NCBI GenBank assembly: GCA_963715045.1
Contig: CAVQRC010000017.1
Coordinates: 124,001 to 188,000, forward strand
DNA: 64,000 nucleotides
Source of the DNA: CAVQRC01 sp963715045
Lineage (GTDB): Bacteria > Planctomycetota > Planctomycetia > Pirellulales > Lacipirellulaceae
Direction of reading: 5' to 3'
Shown here: positions 34,295 through 42,330 of the stretch, in pieces
How positions within the stretch are numbered: position 1 is the first letter of the stretch
Layout of the letters: every line of letters begins with the position of its first letter
Notes under the pieces: generated by a model
The model's input: the letters and a program-made list of their open reading frames with translations, nothing else
What the model was told of the DNA's origin: nothing
Databases searched by the model: none
Program-made: the position numbers and the translations under genes

Positions 34295-35170
34295 TCATCG
34301 TCGTCGCTCCCGCTTGTGAAAGAACTTGCGGAGAGGCTCGACAAAGTCTTCTCCGGTGTAGATCCGAATCGGATCGAGGCCGATCTGGGTGAAGATGCGA
34401 TCCCGTTCGGCTGCGCATTGACGGGCACGTTCGGCATACCACTGCCGCTGGCGACCACTCGACGTATCGAGCAAGACAACCTGACCCGTTTCCGCATCGA
34501 CCAGCTCCAGCAGGCCGACGTTGGGTATTTCGAACTCCCGCTGGTCGGCCACGACGATCGGAATCACATCGTGCCTCCGGCGGGCGATCTTCAACGCGTG
34601 CTCGTAACCGCGGTCCTGAAAATCGCTGATCAGGAACACGACCGATCGTCGACTGGCGGTGCGATTCAGATGTTCCAGTGCCCGCGTCAGATTCGTGCCG
34701 CTGCCGATCGGTTGGCAGTACAGCAGTTCCCGAATCACGCGGAGCACGTGCCGCGAGCCGCTGCTGGGAGGCACCCCCTTTTCGACCTGGTCCGTAAACA
34801 ATGTCAGGGAAACCCTGTCGTTGTTCTTGATGGCGGAGAAGGCAAGTGTCGCACCGATCTCCGTCACCAGTTCGCGTTTCGATTGGCAGTGGGTCCCGAA
34901 GCCCTGCGACGCACTGAGGTCGACCAACAAGGTCACCGTCAACTGCCGCTCCTCGCGGAACAGCTTGATGAAGGGCTCTCCGCAACGGGCCGTCACGTTC
35001 CAGTCGATGGACCGTACGTCGTCGCCAATCTGATACGGCCGCACCTCCTCGAATTCCATGCCGCGGCCCTTGAACGCCGAGTGGTATTGGCCGGCCAGCA
35101 GATTGTCGACCAGGTGCGACGTGCGGATCTGGATGCGGCGTATTTTCTGGAGGATTTCGCGGGGGATCAT
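34295..35170 (-). CDS. DUF58 family protein
   Basis: 291-aa cytoplasmic protein with the DUF58 core: AGQYHSAFKGRGMEFEEVRP, IDWNVTARCGEPFIKLFREE and a VWA-like segment LTVTLLVDLSASQGFGT. Later FLISDFQDRGYEHAL also fits. DUF58 genes nearly always follow a MoxR ATPase gene, as here (71 nt downstream of it). I chose the ATG at 35170 because the extra 16 upstream codons are not conserved-looking. Function is unknown beyond association with MoxR and VWA proteins. Confidence 0.92.
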   Translation of the reverse strand: MIPREILQKIRRIQIRTSHLVDNLLAGQYHSAFKGRGMEFEEVRPYQIGDDVRSIDWNVTARCGEPFIKLFREERQLTVTLLVDLSASQGFGTHCQSKRELVTEIGATLAFSAIKNNDRVSLTLFTDQVEKGVPPSSGSRHVLRVIRELLYCQPIGSGTNLTRALEHLNRTASRRSVVFLISDFQDRGYEHALKIARRRHDVIPIVVADQREFEIPNVGLLELVDAETGQVVLLDTSSGRQRQWYAERARQCAAERDRIFTQIGLDPIRIYTGEDFVEPLRKFFHKRERRR

Positions 35171-35241
35171 GGGTTCTTTCTCAGTGAGATGAGCACGTGG
35201 AGGGTGAACTGGCTCCATCAGGCCGTCGCCCGGGACGGGCC

Positions 35242-36255
35242 CTACGGCACGGCGATGTGATCCAGGATCGCGCGTACCACGTCCTCAGAAGTCTTTTCCT
35301 CGGCTTCGGCTTCATACGTGATGATCACGCGGTGCCGGAGCACATCGAGGGCAATTTCCTTGACATCTCCCGGCACCACGTAGCCACGACCCTCCAGAAA
35401 CGCATTCGCCTTGGCCGCCAGCGTCAAATTGATCGTGGCCCGCGGCGAAGCACCAAACTGAATCAGATCCGCGATTGGCAACTGGTAGGCATCGGGGTCG
35501 CGGGTGGCCATCACAAGGTCGACGATATAATCGCGGACCTTGTCATCCACGTAGATGTCGTCGACCAGGTCGCGGGCTCGCAGAATATCGTCTGGCACCA
35601 TCGCCGGCGTCACATCGAGCGCCGGTTTCGTCCGCGACATCCGGCCGAGAATCTGCACTTCCTCGTCGCGATTGGGATAACCGACGATGACCTTCATCAT
35701 GAAGCGGTCCATCTGTGCTTCCGGCAAGGGGTACGTCCCTTCCTGCTCGATCGGATTCTGCGTCGCCATCACCAGAAACGGTTCGTCGAGCGGATAGGTG
35801 TGATGACCGATCGTGACTTGCCGCTCCTGCATCGCCTCGAGCAACGCGCTCTGCACCTTGGCCGGCGCGCGATTGATCTCGTCGGCGAGAATCAGGTTCG
35901 AGAAAATGGGTCCCTTCTGCACGGCGAACTTCTGGTCCTGCGGCCGATAGACGAGGGTTCCGATCAAGTCGGCCGGCAGCAGGTCAGGGGTGAACTGAAG
36001 CCGCTGGAAACCGGTGTCGATCCCTTTCGCGAGGCAGGCCACCGCCGTCGTTTTGGCCAGACCCGGCACGCCCTCGATCAGCAGATGTCCGTTACCCAGT
36101 AATCCGATCAGCATCCGATGCACGAGTGATTGCTGGCCGACAATCACCCGACCGACTTCGTCCACGAGCCGGCGAAACGGCTCGCTGCGAAGCTTGATCT
36201 CTTCGGTGAGCTGGTTGATTCGATCGTGAACGGGGTCTCTGGAAATCGTGGCCAT
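35242..36255 (-). CDS. MoxR-type AAA+ ATPase
   Basis: 337-aa chaperone-like ATPase. Walker A GVPGLAKTTAVACLA, Walker B LILADEINRAPAKVQ, sensor-1 ATQNPIEQEGTYPLPEAQMD and arginine-finger region DRFMMKV are present. It is the first gene of the cluster MoxR-DUF58-DUF4381-like-BatA-BatB/C-BatD, which in other bacteria supports envelope integrity or metal insertion into client proteins. I chose the ATG at 36255; the frame continues 25 codons upstream without family features. The promoter should lie in the following 300 nt to the right. Confidence 0.93.
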   Translation of the reverse strand: MATISRDPVHDRINQLTEEIKLRSEPFRRLVDEVGRVIVGQQSLVHRMLIGLLGNGHLLIEGVPGLAKTTAVACLAKGIDTGFQRLQFTPDLLPADLIGTLVYRPQDQKFAVQKGPIFSNLILADEINRAPAKVQSALLEAMQERQVTIGHHTYPLDEPFLVMATQNPIEQEGTYPLPEAQMDRFMMKVIVGYPNRDEEVQILGRMSRTKPALDVTPAMVPDDILRARDLVDDIYVDDKVRDYIVDLVMATRDPDAYQLPIADLIQFGASPRATINLTLAAKANAFLEGRGYVVPGDVKEIALDVLRHRVIITYEAEAEEKTSEDVVRAILDHIAVP

Positions 36256-36566
36256 GGATGACGCCTCATCGTGTTCGGGGTCGGTGGGGAAAGGGAGGAT
36301 CGCCGGCAACGGATGCAACCGGGGAAGCAATCGGCGTGCCAGAGCCGCCTACCGCAGGAAACGGGCCGTTTTCGCGGAGGGGGCGGGGCATTTTGCCCCG
36401 GGCCAGACAAATTGCCCCACCGTCAGACAACGAGACGCGAGCGGGAAAACTATCCCTGTTCGCGAGGAAAGCTGCTATCCGCCGGTCGGAAGGGGATTAG
36501 GCTGGCCCTGGTACGCGTGTTGCATAGCAAAGAGGCGACGGGGCCACGCATCATCATCGCGGAGTG
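36256..36566. other. intergenic region before the accessory island
   Basis: 311 nt between the divergent MoxR and zinc-ribbon genes, expected to hold both promoters. The only structure I see is a 7-bp hairpin CGGGGCA-TTT-TGCCCCG at 36384-36400. Confidence 0.5.
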
Positions 36567-36920
36567 ATGTGGAAAGAAATGAAGATCAACAAGCCACCAC
36601 CGGCGATTCTCTCTGCTGCCGCCATGGCCGCGATCGAGCTGATGTTGCGAGGTGTGTCCGACCTTCAACGCATCGCGTCGGTCGTCGGTCTGACGATCGA
36701 GGAAGTCAGAGATCTGGAAAGTGCGGACGATCCCCGCGTGCGAAAGTTGGTTCTGGAGGGCCTTCCGCTCGAGTTTGTCTTTCGGCTCCGCTCCGCGACC
36801 GTCTGTCCCGGTTGCGGCTCACGGATTTATCTGGTTCCCTGCATGACGTGCCGAGCGGGACGGGGCACTTCGGCAGAGTCGACCGTCCATCCGGCCGACA
36901 CCCAGCTGCTGCCAGGCTGA
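36567..36920 (+). CDS. small zinc-ribbon protein of unknown function
   Basis: 117-aa protein. An N-terminal helical region (ILSAAAMAAIELMLRGVSDL, then IASVVGLTIEEVRDLESADD) looks like a helix-turn-helix. It is followed by a Cys4 ribbon CPGCGSRIYLVPCMTC near residue 80. I do not recognise the family. The ATG at 36567 has GGAG very close (2 nt) and an ATG at 36579 is also possible. It may be a small transcription-associated regulator (inference). Confidence 0.62.
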   Translation: MWKEMKINKPPPAILSAAAMAAIELMLRGVSDLQRIASVVGLTIEEVRDLESADDPRVRKLVLEGLPLEFVFRLRSATVCPGCGSRIYLVPCMTCRAGRGTSAESTVHPADTQLLPG

Positions 36921-37127
36921 TCTATCGGGCTTCAAGCCCCTGGTCGGCTTCGATGAGTGCACGGGTATGTTCGGCCATTTTCTCAGACAGATATCCTGGT
37001 AAAGGCGGCAAAGTGAGATGCGATCGGTCGGCACCGGCGATGCGGAGGTCGAAAGTCTACACTGCCGACAGGCTGGTCGACAGTTGTGGTGCCCCCTTGG
37101 CGGCGGAACCACCAGGAACAACGTAAC

Positions 37128-37142
37128 TGGCATGAGACGTGC
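37128..37142 (+). promoter_or_regulatory. candidate sigma-54 promoter (TGGCATGAGACGTGC)
   Basis: Two mismatches to TGGCAC-N5-TTGC with the GG-N10-GC spacing intact. It is 63 nt before the ATG of the broken rhomboid-like gene and may drive the 37206-39453 segment. Confidence 0.45.
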
Positions 37143-37205
37143 CGTCACCGGTTCGCCAACATGGGCGGTTGCGGAGCGGAACTTTGCGATACTGAACTCG
37201 GGTGG

Positions 37206-37560
37206 ATGCTCGATCTATTGAAGCGCTGTCCGTTGACGTTGTCGATGTTCGCGATGTTGGTCGTGGCAGGCATCTATGGACAGACTCATATCGGCCCGCT
37301 GGACGCTGCAGTTCACGAGCAGGTGGGCTCCTCCACGCGGGCGTTGCTGGAGGGGCAGCTGTATCGACTGATCACTTCCGTGTTGTTTACCGCGGGTGGC
37401 GGACGGTTTTACGCTTCCCTGCTCATGTTCGCCGGTGCAGTCGGCTGGGCTGAGCTGGTCTACTGAACGCGGCGCGCTTTGCTGACATTCGTGGGTGTCC
37501 ATGTACTGACCAGTTTCTGGGCGACGGCACGGCTCTGCGTTCGCCGATTCTCGATCAGCG
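37206..37560 (+). pseudogene. rhomboid-like membrane protein, interrupted and truncated
   Basis: The frame from the ATG at 37206 starts LLKRCPLTLSMFAMLVVAGI and has a rhomboid-like segment LLEGQLYRLITSVLFTAGGG with a following helix. A TGA at 37464 sits where Gly would be expected (AELVY-stop-TRRALL). The same frame then continues TRRALLTFVGVHVLTSFWAT before losing similarity near 37560. The catalytic Ser/His of rhomboids is not visible, so even an intact copy may have been inactive. It precedes the DUF3141 chimera. Confidence 0.6.
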
Positions 37561-37686
37561 ATGCAGGGAAATCTCCGCATCGCTCGGGTTCACCCGGTTT
37601 GGCACGCCAAATGCAATCTCGGCTCAAGTGTCAATCCCGAAACTCAACGAACGCGTCCCGCGGTCGCGGATTTGGCGGCTTGAAGC

Positions 37687-39453
37687 GTGTTCTGGAAAAT
37701 CAAACTCGCGATTCCCTGGGAATCCGTACGCTCCAGCTATTGGTTCGGGCCCTGCCTGATGGTGGCGGGTGCCATCCTCCTTTACCAGACGCTGATGGCC
37801 GCGATGCTTCGCCCAGAGTTGTTCGGGGCCGTGATCATGGCCGGTTCACCCATGTCCTACTGGCAGGGCGTACGCGGTAAGAACCCCATGCGCTACGAGG
37901 GTGGCCTGGTGGGAGGGTCCTGGTTGACCGCCCTGACAAGCGACCTGGGAAACGGCGAAGCAGACGGCGCGTACTTCATCGAGAACTTCGACAACCTCAA
38001 TCCGGCCAGCTTTCTGTGGAGCAAGCAGTATCGCCTGTACGCAAATATCGACACCGAGCCTGCCCGTTACCTGGGTTTCGAGAAGTGGTGGGGCGATTTT
38101 ATCCAGCTGAACGCCGCCGAGATCCAGTATCTCGTGGATCAGTTGTTCATCGGCGACAAGTTGACCAGAAACGAGATGGTTTCCAACGACGGCCGTGTAT
38201 TCGATGCCCGCAATGTGACCGCGCCGGTCATCTGTTTTGCTTCGCTGGGCGACAACATCAGTCCGCCCCCACAGGCCCTGGGCTGGATTCTGGATCTCTA
38301 TCGTGACGTCGAGGAGATCAAGTTACGCGGGCGGACGATCGTGTACTGCCTCGATCCGACGGTAGGGCACCTGGCGATCTTCGTGTCGTCGAAAGTGGCG
38401 GCCCGGGAGGATGCGGCCTTTATCCGCACGCTGGACATGGTCGACGTTTTGCCGCCCGGTCTCTACGAGATGGTGATTACGCCAAAGACGACCGGCGAGC
38501 CGGGTGCGGACCTTGTGAAAGGGGAGTTTCTCGCCCGCTTCGAGCCGCGAACGCTGGAGGACATCCGCCTCCTGGGCCGCAATTCGGCAGCAGACGATCG
38601 CGCCTTTGCCACCGTCAACCGGCTGTCGGAACTCAACCGCGGCCTGTACCAGACGTTCCTGCAACCTCTCGTACGCTGCCTGGTCAATGAGCCGGTGGCT
38701 GAGCTGGCGCGGCGGCTGAACCCGCTGCGGCTGAGCTACACGATGTTCGCCGATGACAATCCGGCAATGGCGGCGGTCCCCGAGCTGGCGGCGGAAGCCA
38801 GGGCCGAGCGGCAGCCGATCGCCCACGACAATCCGCTATGGCAGATGCAGGAAGCGACCTCGACGCTGATCGAGCAAACGCTGGACGCCTACCGCGAGAC
38901 ACGCGACAGCACCGCGGAAGCGTGGTTTTTCGCTCTTTACGGATCACCCTTGATGCAGCTTGTTCTGGGCACCTGTCACGATGCGGCCCGACAACCGCCG
39001 GAAATCACGAAGGCGGAAGAGGCTGCATTCGCAGCGGCGACGACCCAAGCCTGGGCGAAGATCCCCGAGGGCGGGGTGGAGGAGGCCATCGTTCGGGCCC
39101 TGCTGTATGTACTTCAGGGAGAGGGAGAGTTCGACGAGCGAGTCGCCGCGGCGTTTCGCGAGCTGCATCTACAGAGGAGCCATCTTACGCACCAGGAACT
39201 GAAGCGGATCGTCCGCGAGCAGGCGGCTGTCCTGCAGCTGGATCCCGAGCAGGCAATTGACGCGTTGACCACGCTGATTCCAGGCCAGAACGGAGCTGGG
39301 GCAGAGATCTTCGAGCTTGTCACCCAAGTGGTCAGAACGACGGGGACCCCCGATGCCATGGCACAAGCGAGGCTGGACCGGCTCGCTCGGAGCCTGGCGG
39401 TACAACAGAGTAACGGCGCCCCGCGGACGGCCGCGGCGTTTTCCGCAGATTGA
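37687..39453 (+). CDS. chimera: DUF2254-like N-terminus joined to a DUF3141 C-terminal part
   Basis: 588 aa. Residues 1-36 (including SVRSSYWFGPCLMVAGAILL) look like the start of a DUF2254 membrane protein. From about residue 38 the protein follows DUF3141, a PHA-synthase-like alpha/beta-hydrolase family: RPELFGAVIMAGSPMSYW, YEGGLVGGSWLTALTSDLGN, FASLGDNISPPPQALGW, VGHLAIFVSSK. The usual N-terminal 150-200 residues, including the nucleophile motif resembling GNCQ(A/G)GW, are missing, while the Asp and His are kept. A deletion fusing two genes is the simplest explanation, and activity is doubtful. The start is a GTG at 37687. Neighbour genes are stress-island types. Confidence 0.7.
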   Translation: MFWKIKLAIPWESVRSSYWFGPCLMVAGAILLYQTLMAAMLRPELFGAVIMAGSPMSYWQGVRGKNPMRYEGGLVGGSWLTALTSDLGNGEADGAYFIENFDNLNPASFLWSKQYRLYANIDTEPARYLGFEKWWGDFIQLNAAEIQYLVDQLFIGDKLTRNEMVSNDGRVFDARNVTAPVICFASLGDNISPPPQALGWILDLYRDVEEIKLRGRTIVYCLDPTVGHLAIFVSSKVAAREDAAFIRTLDMVDVLPPGLYEMVITPKTTGEPGADLVKGEFLARFEPRTLEDIRLLGRNSAADDRAFATVNRLSELNRGLYQTFLQPLVRCLVNEPVAELARRLNPLRLSYTMFADDNPAMAAVPELAAEARAERQPIAHDNPLWQMQEATSTLIEQTLDAYRETRDSTAEAWFFALYGSPLMQLVLGTCHDAARQPPEITKAEEAAFAAATTQAWAKIPEGGVEEAIVRALLYVLQGEGEFDERVAAAFRELHLQRSHLTHQELKRIVREQAAVLQLDPEQAIDALTTLIPGQNGAGAEIFELVTQVVRTTGTPDAMAQARLDRLARSLAVQQSNGAPRTAAAFSAD

Positions 39454-39574
39454 GGATCCGGCCGATGTGCGTCATATTTGGGGGCGATCCATGGGGCGGG
39501 AGTGAAGGTGTGACAGATTGGGAGGTCTGCCGTAAAATCTCCATCGATAACGGGCGAAGGGAACGGTGAGTTGT

Positions 39575-40090
39575 ATGTATGACGAATGCGTAGTTGCCGT
39601 GTACGAGGACATCGAACATGCGCGGATGGCCGTGCATATCCTGCACCGCTCCGACTTTCCCAGCCCGCAGGTGTCCCTGGTTGCGTCCCACCTGGAAAAT
39701 CGCCCGGAACTTGAAGCCGAGTTGAATTACGGCGACGATTCGGTGCGAGACGCTTTCATCGGTGCCGGCTTGGGTGGCGTCCTCGGGATGCTGGCGGGCA
39801 CGTCGATCATGGCCTTGGCAACGGGCGGAGTCGCTCTGGTCGCCGGTCCCCTGGCCGGGCTCGCCACGGGAGCGATCGTCGGCGCCCTATTCGGGGGGAT
39901 GGAGGGTTGGGGAGTTCACGAATCTAAACTCAAGCATTACGAGACACTCGTTAACCAGGGGCATCCGCTGGTCATTGCCCACGGCGATCCGGTACAGGTC
40001 GACGAAGCACATCGACTGCTGAAACAGACCGAATTCAAGGAAATTCACATTCACACCAAGACGGGCGATGACGCCGCTGAAATCATCTGA
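39575..40090 (+). CDS. YflT/general-stress-17M-like protein with Gly-rich membrane segment
   Basis: 171-aa protein. The N-terminus (DECVVAVYEDIEHARMAVHI) resembles the heat-induced YflT domain. The centre (AFIGAGLGGVLGMLAGTSIM, then VAGPLAGLATGAIVGALFGG) is a Gly/Ala-rich hydrophobic hairpin, and a ferredoxin-like C-terminus follows (HPLVIAHGDPVQVDEAHRLL). The ATG at 39575 has GGTGAG 5 nt upstream. It lies 121 nt after the DUF3141 chimera and overlaps no neighbour. Function is unknown, but such proteins are usually stress-induced. Confidence 0.7.
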   Translation: MYDECVVAVYEDIEHARMAVHILHRSDFPSPQVSLVASHLENRPELEAELNYGDDSVRDAFIGAGLGGVLGMLAGTSIMALATGGVALVAGPLAGLATGAIVGALFGGMEGWGVHESKLKHYETLVNQGHPLVIAHGDPVQVDEAHRLLKQTEFKEIHIHTKTGDDAAEII

Positions 40091-40136
40091 AGCCAGGTTG
40101 CGGATCGGCTGTTCAACCCGTCGGAGACTAAATCCC

Positions 40137-40454
40137 ATGTCGCTCGAAACCGGAAAACAACGCTTTACGAATGCCGTTCGCTGTCTCGTCGACGAGCCGG
40201 GACCGATCAAGGAACGCCTGTTGATCGCCTACGTCAGCCAGTTATCGGCGATTGATCCTGTCCAGGATCTTCCTGGCGAACTGGGATCGCAATTCGGAAC
40301 GATCCAGGTTCGCCTCGGCGAGGACCAGGTGCAGGGCGACCGAGGCTCCGCCGCATCGCAACTCAAGAAGATGAGCGACGAAACAGCGTGCGAGATCGCG
40401 GGCGAGATTTTTTCCCTGTTCCTCGATCTGCACGCGATCACTGTCGGCAGTTAG
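40137..40454 (+). CDS. conserved-looking small protein of unknown function
   Basis: 105-aa protein starting LETGKQRFTNAVRCLVDEPG, then KERLLIAYVSQLSAIDPVQD and a helical C-terminus. No known motif. It starts 46 nt after the YflT-like gene on the same strand and ends just before a sigma-54 type site, so it is likely part of the same island. Codon use matches neighbours. Confidence 0.6.
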   Translation: MSLETGKQRFTNAVRCLVDEPGPIKERLLIAYVSQLSAIDPVQDLPGELGSQFGTIQVRLGEDQVQGDRGSAASQLKKMSDETACEIAGEIFSLFLDLHAITVGS

Positions 40455-40469
40455 GCGACGACCAATTCC

Positions 40470-40484
40470 TGGCACAGCAGTTGC
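40470..40484 (+). promoter_or_regulatory. sigma-54 promoter (TGGCACAGCAGTTGC)
   Basis: Perfect TGGCAC-N5-TTGC match with correct spacing, 58 nt before the BON gene ATG. Sigma-54 RNA polymerase at such sites needs an NtrC-type activator, encoded at 42331-43797. Confidence 0.75.
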
Positions 40485-40542
40485 AGCTCCATCGAGAGAG
40501 TTCCACCCATTCGCAAGCGTCGAAACAAGGAAGCAGGAACCG

Positions 40543-40860
40543 ATGACTGTCCTGAATCAAAACCAAGGACGTACGACCCGGCCCGATGAGCCGGAAATCG
40601 TCTCACTCGCTTGGCAATGCCTGGAATCGAGTCCCCACTTTCACCACCATTGCCAGACGATCCGCGTCGAAAGGAAGGGCCGCCGGCTGGTTCTCAGCGG
40701 TGAAGTCCCTTCGTTCCATTTGAAGCAGCTCGCCCAGGAGGTTCTGCATCGACTTGACGTGGCCATCGACAATCAAATCGTGGTCGTCTCCGCGGAAGGC
40801 TTGAGCAGCGAACGCCGTGACACGTTTCCCAAGAAATCGCAGACTCAAAAGCCGCGCTAG
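40543..40860 (+). CDS. BON-domain protein
   Basis: 105-aa protein with one BON (OsmY/nodulation) domain: SSPHFHHHCQTIRVERKGRR followed by LVLSGEVPSFHLKQLAQEVL and VVVSAEGL. No signal peptide is obvious, so it may be cytoplasmic or bind membranes peripherally. The ATG follows AGGAAGCAGGAA at good spacing and lies behind a perfect sigma-54 site. BON proteins are typical osmotic or envelope-stress genes. Confidence 0.78.
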   Translation: MTVLNQNQGRTTRPDEPEIVSLAWQCLESSPHFHHHCQTIRVERKGRRLVLSGEVPSFHLKQLAQEVLHRLDVAIDNQIVVVSAEGLSSERRDTFPKKSQTQKPR

Positions 40861-40957
40861 TCGCGTAGGGCAGAGTCCGGCTGTGGACCGTGATCCGAGC
40901 AACGATTAACCGCTCCGACCATTTCTCGTCCGACACCTCGGAGTCCGGCGATGGTCG

Positions 40958-41422
40958 TCAGTCAATTCCGGGTTCTAATTCGAGCGCCGAGGCCCGATCG
41001 GCGTTGGCCTTATCCATGTCCCCCAGGGCTTCGTAGGCTCGGCCGCGCATCAAGTAGGCCCGGGCATACTTCGGATTCAATTCGATTGCCTTGGTAAAGT
41101 CTTCGATCGCCTTAAGCATCGCGTTGCTGTGTGAGAGCCGAGCGAATCCACGGGCATAATACGCCTCGGCGTCGTTCGGGTCGTCTTCAATGGCCTTGTC
41201 GAAGGCGGCCATGGCTTCCTGCAAGAGGTCCGGGTCGACCTGGGTCATCTTGTCGAAGTCGTTGCCGGTGACGTCTTCGACCTTTCGCTGTTCATCGAGT
41301 TCGGCAAGCTTCGCATCGCCGCGGGAAATCTCCTGCTCGGATGGCGTCTTGGCTGCAGGCGCGCAGCCAGGAACAAAGAGGGCGAGCAAGGCCAGTGACA
41401 GGGTAGGCAGCAATAAACGCAT
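40958..41422 (-). CDS. TPR lipoprotein
   Basis: 154-aa lipoprotein. The signal peptide ends in a lipobox (LLALFVPGCAP) and is followed by TPR repeats (AMAAFDKAIEDDPNDAEAYY, AIEDFTKAIELNPKYARAYL). The ATG at 41422 has a strong GGAGGA 5 nt upstream. The first 41 bases around its start are duplicated at 42041-42081, where a second copy is truncated. It converges on the BON gene from the right. Confidence 0.85.
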   Translation of the reverse strand: MRLLLPTLSLALLALFVPGCAPAAKTPSEQEISRGDAKLAELDEQRKVEDVTGNDFDKMTQVDPDLLQEAMAAFDKAIEDDPNDAEAYYARGFARLSHSNAMLKAIEDFTKAIELNPKYARAYLMRGRAYEALGDMDKANADRASALELEPGID

Positions 41423-41906
41423 CTGTTCCTCCGGAAACGCAGTTCTGCTGAGAGTGAGCAGTTCTGCTGAGAGTGTAAGTGTCAGGCAGCGTAGTCTGCA
41501 ATTGTCAGGCCGGTTGCCGGTTTTCGTGAACCGCATCGATTGTTGACGCGACCGATTCGATTCGTCCCTCCTGGGAATCGATCGACGACAACGTGACTGG
41601 CTATAAGTTAACCGGCGCGTGCAAGTGTTCGCCAGTCGCTGACACGCTTCGCTGGACCACTCAGCACGCTTCCGTCGCCGCTCGTGGCCGGGGCGAAATG
41701 CCGCGCCGGGCAAGAAATCTGCAGCATCGTTGCCGCGCCGCTGCGGTAGAAGTTCTTAGCAAGCCGTTGCAAAACGTGGTTCTACTGCCTTGTTTCCCTG
41801 CCGGGGGGCCTGAACACGGTTTGTGAAAAACGCTCTCACAGCATTCCAGGCAATACCCGCGAGAAGGGTCGCCACGACGGTTCTCGATTTCGTAACGTGC
41901 GGCGAC

Positions 41907-41921
41907 TGGCACGCGTATTGC
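41907..41921 (+). promoter_or_regulatory. sigma-54 promoter (TGGCACGCGTATTGC)
   Basis: Perfect match to TGGCACG-N4-TTGC, 70 nt before the ATG of the 12-codon remnant. Confidence 0.78.
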
Positions 41922-41991
41922 GGTCTGGAAATCCGTTCGCGCTGCGCAACGCCGATACACCAATCCTGTTCAGAATTAGAAGGAGATACCG

Positions 41992-42030
41992 ATGAGAAAC
42001 GTACGTCTGATCCTGGCGGCCCGGCGATGA
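41992..42030 (+). pseudogene. 12-codon remnant of a sigma-54-controlled gene
   Basis: AGAAGGAGATACCG precedes the ATG at ideal spacing. The reading frame is MRNVRLILAARR then TGA at 42028. It looks like the start of a signal peptide that was cut off by a rearrangement; the following bases are the reversed start of a TPR lipoprotein paralogue. Confidence 0.5.
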
Positions 42031-42040
42031 CCGCGGTAGA

Positions 42041-42081
42041 CCAGTGACAGCGTGGGCAGCAATAAACGCATTTGTTTCTCC
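42041..42081 (-). pseudogene. truncated 5' copy of the TPR lipoprotein gene
   Basis: 37 of 41 bases match 41392-41432 in the same orientation, including the ATG (at 42071 here) and an AGGAG Shine-Dalgarno. The copy encodes MRLLLPTLSLV before diverging, so only the gene start remains. Confidence 0.7.
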
Positions 42082-42330
42082 TATGGGTAGTAGTCCGCAC
42101 TTGACTGGTTGATGGTTCTCGCTGATGGATCAGTCCCCGTTGGGGAAAGCAACTCGCGCGCCACCCGCAAGAGTTTCGAGGATTACATCGCCGCGACTTA
42201 ACAGGTCGTCTATGACTTGGTCTGTTCGACGCGACCCACCGATCGGCCAGAAGTTGGCCAGCGCGTGCTGTTTGTTGCCAACTTGAGACCTCCAGATTCA
42301 TCTGGAGAGATACTGGTAGCCCGTGTTCAT

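Larger units (their letters stand above)
41423..42330. other. gene-poor region with remnants of two truncated genes
   Basis: About 900 nt without an intact gene. It contains a perfect sigma-54 site (41907-41921), a 12-codon ORF with a near-ideal Shine-Dalgarno (41992-42030) and a truncated copy of the TPR lipoprotein start (42041-42081). The rest (41423-41900 and 42082-42330) shows no structure I can name. Confidence 0.6.

Noticed and set aside
36384..36400. CGGGGCA-TTT-TGCCCCG hairpin as a terminator
   Set aside because: No following T tract and it lies in a divergent promoter region; noted only as structure.
41618..41633. Possible minus-strand sigma-54 site before the TPR lipoprotein
   Set aside because: Reverse complement TGGCGAACACTTGC has one base less between the two elements than the required spacing.
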